Under the pieces are notes generated by a model. That model was not told where the DNA came from. It was given only the letters and a program-made list of their open reading frames with translations, and did no database searches. Shown here in pieces: positions 1-6,813 of a DNA stretch of 7,937 nucleotides (positions are counted from its first letter, which is position 1; every line of letters begins with the position of its first letter). This stretch comes from Lachnospiraceae bacterium (GTDB lineage Bacteria > Bacillota_A > Clostridia > Lachnospirales > Lachnospiraceae). A program made the translations under genes and the position numbers. Location of the stretch: assembly GCA_017652545.1 (NCBI GenBank), contig JAGCAV010000303.1, positions 1 to 7,937 of the forward strand, in the 5' to 3' direction.

Positions 1-584
1 CTTCCGGTCACATCCGAACCGCCGCGTGAGAACGTGTGGATCTTCCCCTGCATATCGGCGCCGTAAAAGCCTGCGATCACCGCGTTTTTCAAAGGATGCA
101 GGGCGGCGCCCAGCGCGCGGTTCGTCATGGCTGCCTCCAGTCGTCCCTGTTCGTCAAAGCAGACACACCATGCAGGGTCAACAAACGTAAAGCCCAGATC
201 TGCCGCGAGGATACGTGAATTCAGGTATTCTCCGCGGCTGAGCACATAATCTTTCTCAGGCTTTTCAGCCAGCTTCTGCCGGATGATGCTGATCTCCTCC
301 TCCAGCGGGAACGCAAGATCCAGGCCGGTAATGATCTCATCAAACCGGTTCTTTATCTGAAGGAGTCTGAAATCTGTATCCTCTCCTCTGATGGCGCTCT
401 CATAACCGTCCATGAGCAGATCCGTCACCTTCACATCCCTGTCAAATCGTTTGCCCGGAGCGGAAGCGACGATAAATCTCCGGTCCGGATCCTCCTCAAT
501 AATCGCTTTGATCTTTTTAAACTGCGCGGCATCCGCAAGGGAAGTCCCGCCGAATTTTGCAACAATCGTTCTCGTTCTCATCAT
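1..584 (-). CDS. Aspartate kinase, N-terminal part (cut by the left window edge)
   Basis: Aspartate kinase phosphorylates L-aspartate with ATP, the first step towards lysine, threonine, methionine and diaminopimelate, in the cytoplasm. The 194 visible residues hold the N-terminal part of the amino-acid kinase fold: KFGGTS at residues 10-15 (ATP/substrate loop with the family lysine), SAPGKR near 41-46, SRGE at 116-119, and the family signature FSRGGSDVTG at 185-194, exactly where the sequence ends. The SAPGKR version of the second motif is, from memory, typical of clostridial aspartate kinases. The C-terminal ACT regulatory domains are outside the window, so feedback type (lysine, threonine) cannot be judged and no symbol is given. 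Two adjacent in-frame ATGs exist (584 and 581); a weak AGG lies 6 nt before the first. The start is 17 nt after the HAD phosphatase stop, which suggests one transcript. Confidence 0.93.
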   Translation of the reverse strand, partial: MMRTRTIVAKFGGTSLADAAQFKKIKAIIEEDPDRRFIVASAPGKRFDRDVKVTDLLMDGYESAIRGEDTDFRLLQIKNRFDEIITGLDLAFPLEEEISIIRQKLAEKPEKDYVLSRGEYLNSRILAADLGFTFVDPAWCVCFDEQGRLEAAMTNRALGAALHPLKNAVIAGFYGADMQGKIHTFSRGGSDVTG

Positions 585-600
585 GATCTACCTGTACTCT

Positions 601-1413
601 TCAAGCCTCTTCTTTCAGTCTGTTAAGGAAAACGGCAATGCCGTCCTCATTGTTGGAATCCGTTACCGCATCCGCCATCTCCAGAACATCTTTTGTTGAA
701 TTGCCCATCGCCACACCAATTCCCGCGGCCTGCAGCATCGGTATGTCATTTTCGGAATCCCCGAATGCGATCGTTTCCTCAAGGGGGATGTCCAGCAGGG
801 AACAGATCTGGCGAAGGCCCTCGCCCTTGTTGATCACGGCAGGGATGATCTCCAGATAGAACGGGGCTGTCTGCACGATCGTCAGTTCCGGAGGCAGCCA
901 TGAAGCGATCTGCTTCTGAACTGAGCTGAGTTCATCAGGCTGAACGGACATCAGAAATTTGACCGGTTCGAAATCAATGAACGCTGCAAGGTTCTCCACC
1001 TTCGTACAGGACATATTGTTGTTCCAGCATTCGTATCCGACTTTATATCCGTCCGGGTCCGTCACATAAAACTGCTTTCCGTCATCCAGTATGACCGTGA
1101 CCGGATATTCCTCCAGTTTTTTCAGTACATTCCTTGCCATGTCAAGAGGCATCGCCGTCTCATAGAGCGTGCTCCCTGTCCCTGCCTCGACGATCCTTCC
1201 GCCGTTATATGACATCAGGATCCCGTCATGCTCCGGCAGCTGAAGGAAGGTGCTTTCCGCCAGCAGTCCCGGCGACGGCCTTGCCGATGCAAGTACAAGC
1301 CGGACGCCGCTTTGCTGCAGCTCCATCAGGCAGGCAGCCGTTTTCTCAGTGATGACCTTCTCATCATTTTTCAGTGTCCCGTCAAGATCCATCGCGATCA
1401 GTCTGTACGTCAT
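601..1413 (-). CDS. Cof-type HAD-IIB family phosphatase
   Basis: This 270-residue protein is a haloacid dehalogenase superfamily hydrolase of the Cof/YbiV type (subfamily IIB), expected to be a cytoplasmic Mg-dependent phosphatase of sugar phosphates, nucleotides or flavin phosphates; the substrate cannot be read from sequence. All four HAD motifs are visible: DLDGT at 9-13 (nucleophile D9, acid/base D11), motif II serine S43 in LVLASARP, motif III lysine K196 in INKGEGL, and GDSEND at 218-223 (metal-binding acids). The C2 cap lies between motifs II and III, roughly 80-190. Length is normal for the family. The start at 1413 is fixed by a strong GGAGG 7-8 nt upstream (1421-1425). It is the first gene of a probable operon with aspartate kinase. 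A link to aspartate-family metabolism is only positional. Confidence 0.93.
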   Translation of the reverse strand: MTYRLIAMDLDGTLKNDEKVITEKTAACLMELQQSGVRLVLASARPSPGLLAESTFLQLPEHDGILMSYNGGRIVEAGTGSTLYETAMPLDMARNVLKKLEEYPVTVILDDGKQFYVTDPDGYKVGYECWNNNMSCTKVENLAAFIDFEPVKFLMSVQPDELSSVQKQIASWLPPELTIVQTAPFYLEIIPAVINKGEGLRQICSLLDIPLEETIAFGDSENDIPMLQAAGIGVAMGNSTKDVLEMADAVTDSNNEDGIAVFLNRLKEEA

Positions 1414-1448
1414 CTGTCACCCTCCGGTTCTGCAGATCATACCTTCTC

Positions 1449-1466
1449 AATGCCATTACAGGCATT
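1449..1466. repeat. Short inverted repeat near the predicted HAD transcription start
   Basis: AATGCC and GGCATT are perfect inverted arms separated by ATTACA. They lie immediately downstream of, and overlap the end of, the candidate -10 element of the HAD/aspartate kinase operon. The position suits an operator or a small leader hairpin. A 6-bp repeat can arise by chance, so this is weak evidence. Confidence 0.3.
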
Positions 1467-1494
1467 TTACCATTCTTACGCAACTCCTGCCATC
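1464..1494 (-). promoter_or_regulatory. Candidate promoter module of the HAD phosphatase-aspartate kinase operon
   Basis: On the minus strand this reads GATGGCAG, 11 bases, then GAATGGTAAAAT. TAAAAT (1464-1469) resembles a -10 box and is preceded by TGG, fitting an extended -10. TGGCAG lies 17 nt upstream at the usual -35 distance but is a poor match to TTGACA. A start near 1457 would give a leader of about 44 nt. The same two blocks with the same 11-nt spacing occur at 6814-6844 upstream of the RND operon, which makes a functional role likely although the factor that reads it is unknown. The rest of 1414-1574 shows no riboswitch-like structure that I can recognise. Confidence 0.55.
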
Positions 1495-1574
1495 TTTTCT
1501 TGATATAAAGCGTGTGCCTTCTCATCTTCAGGGAGCATTTTGACATACGGGATATCCGGATGTATTTACTGTAC

Positions 1575-1603
1575 AAAAAAGGCTGCCGTCCGGGACGGCA
1601 GCC
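1575..1603 (-). terminator. Intrinsic terminator of the alcohol dehydrogenase gene
   Basis: On the minus strand a perfect 10-bp GC-rich stem (GGCTGCCGTC / GACGGCAGCC) with a 3-nt CCG loop is followed directly by TTTTTT. It begins about 60 nt after the alcohol dehydrogenase stop codon and separates that gene from the HAD/aspartate kinase operon. The outer stem sequence is shared with the terminator at 6883-6912. Confidence 0.93.
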
Positions 1604-1662
1604 TGCGTCTTTCGTACTGGTGTCTGACAGATAAAGCCATTCTGCCGCTTTTACATGATCGC

Positions 1663-2829
1663 TCAGAAGATCGCAAGCATATCCTCTTCCCTGAGCAGTT
1701 TTGCCGAACCCGCTGCGCCGCCGGCACCCACTGCGCATTTATGTGCCATGTCGGCAAGCTCTTCCTCTGTGGGAGCGACCCCGAGTTCCCTCAGATTGAC
1801 AGGCATATTGATCTTTCTGAAGAAAGCCTCAGTCGCTTCAATTCCTCTCAGCGCGATCTCCTCATCGGATCCGGCAGGTTCCACACCCATCACATTCAGG
1901 GCATATTTCTTAAAGCGGGGCAGGCATTCTCTGTACACATATCTTGCCCAGCTTCCCCAGATGGCCGCAAGTCCTGCGCCGTGCGCCACATCATACAGGC
2001 CGCCCAGCTCATGTTCCATTTTATGCGTCATCCAGTCTCCGCCGTCGTTTCCGCATCCGGTCAGGCCGTTGTGTGAAAGGCTTCCTGCCCACATGATCTC
2101 GGCGCGCGCGTCGTAGTTTTTCGGATCCTTCACCAGGATTTGAGCATTCGTCATCACTGTGCGCAGAAGACCTTCCGCAATGGCGTCCGTGATCTCCATG
2201 TTTCCGCCGTTCGTGAAATAACGCTCCATCGTATGCATCATGATATCCGTGCACCCGCAGGCGGTCTGATAATCCGGAAGTGTCATCGTCAGTTCCGGGT
2301 TCATGATCGCAAATCTGGGTCTGCAGTAATTACTGCTGTATCCGCGCTTGACCAGACCTTCCTCTTTCGTGATCACGGATGAATCACTCATTTCACTTCC
2401 TGTCGCAGCCAGAGTCAGAATAACGCCCAGCGGCAGACAGGCTGTTGCCTTCCGCTTATAATCATAGAAATCCCAGACATCTCCCTCATTGGTTACGCCA
2501 TATCCGATCGCCTTGGCAGAATCAATGGCGCTTCCGCCGCCCACGGCAAGCAGAAAATCAACGCCCTCTTTTTTGCACAGATCGATTCCCTCATAGACAA
2601 GGCTCAGCCGGGGATTGGGGACCGCGCCGCCAAGCATGACATACGAAATGCCTGCTTCCTCAAGCTGATCTGTCACCCTTTTCATAAGGCCCGAGCGGAT
2701 CACACTTCCTCCGCCGTAATGGATCAGAACCTTTTTCCCGCCGAATTCCCGGATCAGTTCGGCTGTTTTCAGTTCCGCTTCCTTTCCGAAAACAACTCTG
2801 GTAGGTGTAAAAGAGTTAAAACCGAACAT
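1663..2829 (-). CDS. Iron-containing alcohol dehydrogenase (YqhD / butanol dehydrogenase type)
   Basis: This 388-residue group III alcohol dehydrogenase is expected to interconvert short-chain aldehydes and alcohols with NAD(P)H in the cytoplasm, as clostridial butanol dehydrogenases and E. coli YqhD (about 387 residues) do. The N-terminal nucleotide-binding half carries GGGS at 39-42 and GGGSAIDSAK at 97-106; ATGSEMS follows at 142-148. The metal ligands line up with the family as D195, H199, H269 and H283, with the extra conserved H273 in the MEHELGG stretch. The first GGGS has no acidic residue at the place linked to NAD preference in FucO-like enzymes, so NADPH use is likely but inferred. 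An AAGGAGA site with 7-nt spacing fixes the start. Its own promoter and terminator indicate a single-gene unit, with a probable role in fermentative redox balance or aldehyde detoxification. Confidence 0.95.
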   Translation of the reverse strand: MFGFNSFTPTRVVFGKEAELKTAELIREFGGKKVLIHYGGGSVIRSGLMKRVTDQLEEAGISYVMLGGAVPNPRLSLVYEGIDLCKKEGVDFLLAVGGGSAIDSAKAIGYGVTNEGDVWDFYDYKRKATACLPLGVILTLAATGSEMSDSSVITKEEGLVKRGYSSNYCRPRFAIMNPELTMTLPDYQTACGCTDIMMHTMERYFTNGGNMEITDAIAEGLLRTVMTNAQILVKDPKNYDARAEIMWAGSLSHNGLTGCGNDGGDWMTHKMEHELGGLYDVAHGAGLAAIWGSWARYVYRECLPRFKKYALNVMGVEPAGSDEEIALRGIEATEAFFRKINMPVNLRELGVAPTEEELADMAHKCAVGAGGAAGSAKLLREEDMLAIF

Positions 2830-2894
2830 AATAAATCTCCTTTCAACATTCAGTTTCTGCTATGTTTCAGTCCGTTTTTTTCAGTTATACGGTC

Positions 2895-2923
2895 ATTATG
2901 GGACATGCCGGTTTAAAAGTCAA
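2895..2923 (-). promoter_or_regulatory. Sigma-A type promoter of the alcohol dehydrogenase gene
   Basis: On the minus strand TTGACT (2918-2923) and CATAAT (2895-2900) are separated by exactly 17 nt, each one base from the housekeeping consensus. Transcription would start near 2888, giving a leader of about 58 nt before the ATG at 2829. The leader contains three copies of ACTGAA (2880-2885, 2866-2871, 2849-2854), which could be chance or regulatory. Confidence 0.75.
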
Positions 2924-2956
2924 TGTCAGGGGAAACACCCGGCAGATAACGCTTAT

Positions 2957-3652
2957 TCATTGATTTTTCCTGATCTTCAGGCTCCTTAGATATTCCTTCT
3001 GCTCCGGTGTGATGCGAAAACTCTCCACGGATTTCTGGATCGCCTTGTTGTTCGTCCAGGCGTCGAGTCTGTGGTTTTCCATGAACGGCAATACCGCTTC
3101 ATACTGTTTTGCAAGCGCTGTCGCGAAGTACCATGCGATCATCATATTGACGTAGTATTCTTCCGACCGGATCCCTGCGACCATCGCGGGATATTCAGGA
3201 TCAAAATCATCGTCAAGGAAATGCTGCATCAACATGCCGATTCCAAATCTGATCGTATATGTCAGGTCCGAACGGATCCATATTCTGATCTGCTGCAGCA
3301 GTTCCTGCCTGTGCTTCTTAAAGATCCCGGGAGACAGCTGATCACAGGTTGCCCAGTTATCGACATACGGCAGGAAACGGATCACTTCCCGCATGCACCG
3401 GTCATAATCCTTTATCTCTGAAATGATGAAGGCATGAAGCTGATTCTCATCAAAATACTGATGCGGAAGATCGTTCAGGAAGATCTGAATGTCCTCTGTT
3501 TTGATCAGCAGCTTTGCATATCTGCGCAGATCCGGCGTTCTCACACCGATCATGGTATCCCTGCCGCTCCCCGGAATAAGTCTGATCTGAAAATCACGAT
3601 ACTTCTCGTCCTGCAGGGCAAACAGTTTTTCTCTGATCTCTTCTTTCAGCAT
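2957..3652 (-). CDS. AlkD-like DNA alkylation repair protein (HEAT-repeat DNA glycosylase)
   Basis: This protein belongs to the DNA alkylation repair family (COG4912, AlkD/AlkC-like), which excises N3- and N7-alkylpurines from DNA by wrapping it in a solenoid of HEAT-like helical repeats. Numbered from the ATG at 3652 (231 residues), the key residues of B. cereus AlkD have counterparts: W100 and D104 in VDNWATCD (AlkD W109, D113), R135 in YTIRFGIG (R148) and W174 in MIAWYF (W187). An active glycosylase is therefore likely. Near the N-terminus is the family stretch IGVRTPDLRR. Two ATGs are possible: 3658 lies only 3 nt after the GAGGAG site (3662-3667), whereas 3652 lies 9 nt after it and is preferred. 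That site overlaps the stop codon of the radical SAM gene, indicating translational coupling as the last gene of the RND operon. No clear terminator follows. Confidence 0.9.
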   Translation of the reverse strand: MLKEEIREKLFALQDEKYRDFQIRLIPGSGRDTMIGVRTPDLRRYAKLLIKTEDIQIFLNDLPHQYFDENQLHAFIISEIKDYDRCMREVIRFLPYVDNWATCDQLSPGIFKKHRQELLQQIRIWIRSDLTYTIRFGIGMLMQHFLDDDFDPEYPAMVAGIRSEEYYVNMMIAWYFATALAKQYEAVLPFMENHRLDAWTNNKAIQKSVESFRITPEQKEYLRSLKIRKNQ

Positions 3653-3665
3653 AATCATTTTCTCC

Positions 3666-4544
3666 TCATGTCAGGCTTCTGGTTTTCCGGGTGATCGTAT
3701 TCAGTACCTTTTTCTTGTCCCGTACCCATCCGGGGGCGATCAGAAGGTTTGCAGGTCCATCCCCGGTCACGCGGTGGATGATCATTTCTTCCGGAAGGAT
3801 GCGTATGCTCTCGGCAACAAGATCCGTATACGCTTCAAGGGACAGAAGCGGGAAAGGATCCGCTTCATACCGGTCAGCCAGCACGGTGCCTTTCAGGATG
3901 TTCAGCATCTGCAGCTTGATCCCGTCCGGTCCGGGCCGGAGGGTACTCAGATAGCGGACAGTCTGAAGCATATCCTCCTTTGTTTCCCCCGGCAGGCCAA
4001 AGATCACATGGACGATCACCTGCAGGCCTGCCTGTTTCAGTTTTTTCACTGCTTCGTCAAACACACTGAGAGGATATCCCCTGTTCATGCTCCGGGCAGT
4101 CGCGTCATGCATCGTCTGAAGCCCCAGTTCCACCCAGACAGGCTTGATCCTGTTCAGCTCGGCCAGCATCTCCATGACTTCATCACCCAGGCAGTCCGGC
4201 CTGGTCGCGAGGGACAGGATGACAATGTCATCCCTTCGAATCACGCGTTCATAAAGCGCCTTCAGACGGTTCACATCACCGTAGGTGTTTGAAAAGGACT
4301 GAAAATAGGCGATAAACCGGCGGGCATCCGTTTTTCTTCTGATCCTTTCCTTCGCCTCTTCGATCTGCTTTTCGATGTCTCTTCCTTTTGCGGCAAATTC
4401 TCCGGATCCGCCTTCAGAGCAGAAAACACATCCCCCGTAACCGGCCCTGCCATCCCTGTTCGGACAGGTACACCCGGATGTAAGAGAGAGCTTGTAGATC
4501 TTTTCCCCGTATCTTTCCTTCAGGACATCTGAAATTCTTCTCAT
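3666..4544 (-). CDS. TIGR01212 family radical SAM protein (YtqA/YhcC type)
   Basis: This 292-residue radical SAM enzyme resembles B. subtilis YtqA and E. coli YhcC. The family signature is CTCPNRDG...GGCVFC, with cysteines at 25, 27, 39 and 42; the widely spaced cluster motif is characteristic of TIGR01212 and supplies the 4Fe-4S ligands. Further family stretches are IAYFQSFSNTYG (78-89), SLATRPDC (111-118), WVELGLQT (137-144), FGLPGE (182-187) and HRVTGDGP (257-264). From memory, B. subtilis YtqA has been renamed MnmL and placed in an alternative route to mnm5s2U at the tRNA wobble position; whether this protein does the same is inference. The partner methyltransferase (YtqB/MnmM) is not in the window. 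The start overlaps the RND gene stop as ATGA (4541-4544), with GGGAGGAG inside the end of the RND gene serving as ribosome binding site. Confidence 0.93.
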   Translation of the reverse strand: MRRISDVLKERYGEKIYKLSLTSGCTCPNRDGRAGYGGCVFCSEGGSGEFAAKGRDIEKQIEEAKERIRRKTDARRFIAYFQSFSNTYGDVNRLKALYERVIRRDDIVILSLATRPDCLGDEVMEMLAELNRIKPVWVELGLQTMHDATARSMNRGYPLSVFDEAVKKLKQAGLQVIVHVIFGLPGETKEDMLQTVRYLSTLRPGPDGIKLQMLNILKGTVLADRYEADPFPLLSLEAYTDLVAESIRILPEEMIIHRVTGDGPANLLIAPGWVRDKKKVLNTITRKTRSLT

Positions 4545-6724
4545 GATCTCCTCCCTTCCGAGTCTGCAGCAGGAAGCATGAACCTGTCCAGGAGCAGGAG
4601 GAGGGACGGAAGGAGCGTGAGGATCAGCACGGCTGAGACGAAAGCTCCCCTGGCCAGGAGTGAGCCGATGCTCGAGATATAATAGATGCTGCAGTACTTT
4701 CCGATGATCCCGCCGGCCGTGACCAGAATGGTCCCTGATGTAAGGATCGTAGGCAGCGCGCGGCTCAGCGTCTCTCCCAGTGCCGCCTGTGCAGGCATGC
4801 CGGCGCGGCGCCAGGTCCGGTACTGATCACAGAACAGGATCCCGTAGTCGATCGTGGCACCCATCTGGATGGACAGGCAGATCAGGTAGGACATAAAGAA
4901 GATGGACTGTCCGATCAGCCGTGAAAATCCCATTGTGATCCAGATCGCGCCTTCAATGATAAAGACCAGCAGGAGCGCAAACCGCCAGGACATAAAGGAA
5001 ATGGAAACAATGACAAAGATGGCAAGGAAAGTGATCAGATTGACCTTCAGCAGGTCGCTATGAAACGCGTTTCCGATGTCATAACCCGACATGGAAGATC
5101 CTGTGACGTAAAAGTCCTCACCGAACACCCCTCCCGCCGTCTCGAGGATCCGGTCCATCACCTCGGAAAAACCCCTGCTGGAAGGCATGAAATTCAGCTC
5201 CAGGATCATCCTGTCATAATGCGGTCCGATAAAAGCTGTGCGGGCGGTCTGCAGATCATCCGACAGCTCTGCCGCCATTTCATTGTTCCCGATCAGCTCT
5301 CCTGCGTCCTGAAGCAGGATATCGGCACGTACAGAATCCCCGTATCCGTGAAGCATGAAAAACATCCTTACCGCTGCCGGAGAGATCCCTGTCATCTGCG
5401 CAATCTCATCTGCGGAATAGTATTCCAGCGCGGCGCCTGCCGTGGTGACCATGGAAGCAATGCTGCCGACTGCAGGCGTATTGTCAGGCAGGGTGATTTC
5501 TTCAAGCGCAGCTGCAAATGTCCGCTGCCTGTCATAGTCATCATCATCTTCTCCCCCCGGAACCAGGAAGATGAGCGGATTGGATATTCCGAAGGTTTCG
5601 TCTATCACGGAGGAATCGGTCCGGGCAGCGGACCCGGCGTCCGTAAACGTATAGGTATTCCGGCTCTGCAGCACCAGGCCGCACAGGACAGGTAGAACCA
5701 GGAGAATGGCCAGCCGCCTCTTATGCCTGTTGATCCATGCGGCGGCGCGGTCCCCGCCGAAGCGGATCGGACGATGCCGGGTCGCCTTCAGGGCCCTGTC
5801 AAAAAGAAGCGTAACACCGGGCATCATCAGAAAAACCGTGAGCATGCTGATGAGGATTCCCTTGGAGAGTACGATCCCGATATCAAAACCGATCGTAAAG
5901 CTCATAAAAAGAAGGGACATCAGTCCCGCGGCTGTCGTCATGGCACTGGAAGCGATCCGCATAAAGCACTGGCACAGCGCCTTCTCCATGTCATCCCCGC
6001 AGTCATGATATGTATGCAGCAGCATGATGGCATAGTCGATGGACAAAGCCAGCTGAAGGATTGCGCAGACCGCGAAGGTGATAAAGGAGACATCCGGGAA
6101 AATGAAATTCGTCCCCATATTGATGACGATGGAGGCAGCCAGTACCAGCAGGATCACCAGCGGTTCCATCCAGGCGCGGGAAGTCGCAAGCAGGACCAGC
6201 ACGATCACCGCCACGGAAATCAGCATCACAGCCGGCATCTCACGCGCAAGATTATTCTGTACTTCGATCAGCGAGGCGGCCTGACCGCCTATATAGCAGG
6301 TTCCCACACCCGGAAAGCCGTCTGTCAGTTCACGCAGCCTTGGTATCAGCGGCGTGGCATCCGTATCCTTCAGTGTCAGGCTGATCAGATACCGGGTCAT
6401 TCCATTCTGCGTTACGGCATCTGTTTCCGGATCATAGGCGGCAAACAGAATCTCATCCCACCGGCCCAGGGCCAGGGCCAGTTCCCTGACTGTCTCCTCA
6501 GGTGTGTTTTCAAACATAATACGGATCTGCGCACTGCTGCCGAACTCTTCTTCCATGACTTCCAGCGCCCGCCTGGTCATGGTGTCTGCAGAAAGGTACC
6601 TTGTCAGATCGTAGTTGATGTTTGTCCTGCCGATGCAGGCACCTGCTGCAGCCGTCAGAAGTATCATGAGCAGCAGGATCAGATTACGGTGCCTGACAAT
6701 GCCGGCGGCGATTTTTTCTTTCAT
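4541..6724 (-). CDS. RND superfamily (MMPL/HAE3-like) membrane exporter
   Basis: This protein has the full two-half RND architecture of predicted exporters in COG1033 (MMPL domains), a proton-driven pump in the cytoplasmic membrane. Numbered from the ATG at 6724 (727 residues): TM1 about 15-31, outer loop about 32-163, TM2-TM6 about 164-309, TM7 about 337-353, second outer loop about 354-558, TM8-TM12 about 560-712. The proton-relay DY pairs occur in both halves: SIDYAIMLL in TM4 (D230, Y231) and TIDYGILF in TM10 (D626, Y627). The second loop holds an acidic DDDD run. An upstream in-frame ATG at 6793 would add 23 mostly basic residues; 6724 is preferred because the sequence from there (MKEKIAAGIVRHR) is a normal RND N-terminus and AAGGA lies 8 nt before it. 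No periplasmic adaptor or outer-membrane partner is nearby, as expected in a Gram-positive. The substrate is unknown (lipid or drug-like). Confidence 0.92.
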   Translation of the reverse strand: MKEKIAAGIVRHRNLILLLMILLTAAAGACIGRTNINYDLTRYLSADTMTRRALEVMEEEFGSSAQIRIMFENTPEETVRELALALGRWDEILFAAYDPETDAVTQNGMTRYLISLTLKDTDATPLIPRLRELTDGFPGVGTCYIGGQAASLIEVQNNLAREMPAVMLISVAVIVLVLLATSRAWMEPLVILLVLAASIVINMGTNFIFPDVSFITFAVCAILQLALSIDYAIMLLHTYHDCGDDMEKALCQCFMRIASSAMTTAAGLMSLLFMSFTIGFDIGIVLSKGILISMLTVFLMMPGVTLLFDRALKATRHRPIRFGGDRAAAWINRHKRRLAILLVLPVLCGLVLQSRNTYTFTDAGSAARTDSSVIDETFGISNPLIFLVPGGEDDDDYDRQRTFAAALEEITLPDNTPAVGSIASMVTTAGAALEYYSADEIAQMTGISPAAVRMFFMLHGYGDSVRADILLQDAGELIGNNEMAAELSDDLQTARTAFIGPHYDRMILELNFMPSSRGFSEVMDRILETAGGVFGEDFYVTGSSMSGYDIGNAFHSDLLKVNLITFLAIFVIVSISFMSWRFALLLVFIIEGAIWITMGFSRLIGQSIFFMSYLICLSIQMGATIDYGILFCDQYRTWRRAGMPAQAALGETLSRALPTILTSGTILVTAGGIIGKYCSIYYISSIGSLLARGAFVSAVLILTLLPSLLLLLDRFMLPAADSEGRRS

Positions 6725-6760
6725 GCCTGTTTTCCTTTTTTTACCGCGCCTTTTTGTACC

Positions 6761-6782
6761 AGGTAATCTGTACTTACCTCCT
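6761..6782 (-). promoter_or_regulatory. Leader hairpin that covers a perfect Shine-Dalgarno sequence
   Basis: On the minus strand AGGTAA, GTACAGA, TTACCT forms a 6-bp stem with a 7-nt loop. The 5' arm is part of AGGAGGT (6776-6782), a perfect ribosome binding sequence, yet no ATG, GTG or TTG follows at a usable distance. It lies between the candidate promoter and the preferred RND start. It may be a standby or masked site, or it may be coding sequence if the upstream ATG at 6793 is used. Confidence 0.3.
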
Positions 6783-6813
6783 GTCAGGATCATTTACCCT
6801 TACAGCTGCCAGT

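Noticed and set aside
1476..1494. TGGCAG followed by TTGC as a possible sigma-54 promoter.
   Set aside because: The spacing between the two boxes is too short, TGGCAC is imperfect, and the TTGC is absent from the matching module at 6814-6844.
1382..1551. A minus-strand open frame upstream of and overlapping the HAD start, encoding a short basic peptide.
   Set aside because: No ribosome binding site before its ATG, no recognisable family, and it runs through the promoter module and into the HAD gene; the HAD start has a strong site of its own.
1414..1574. A lysine riboswitch or T-box controlling the aspartate kinase operon.
   Set aside because: The predicted leader is only about 44 nt, and I could not recognise conserved riboswitch or T-box sequence in the interval.
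5060..6766. Long plus-strand open frames opposite the RND gene, including one of 347 codons.
   Set aside because: Low-complexity His/Gln/Arg-rich translations with no family resemblance; they mirror the codon use of the strongly supported minus-strand gene.
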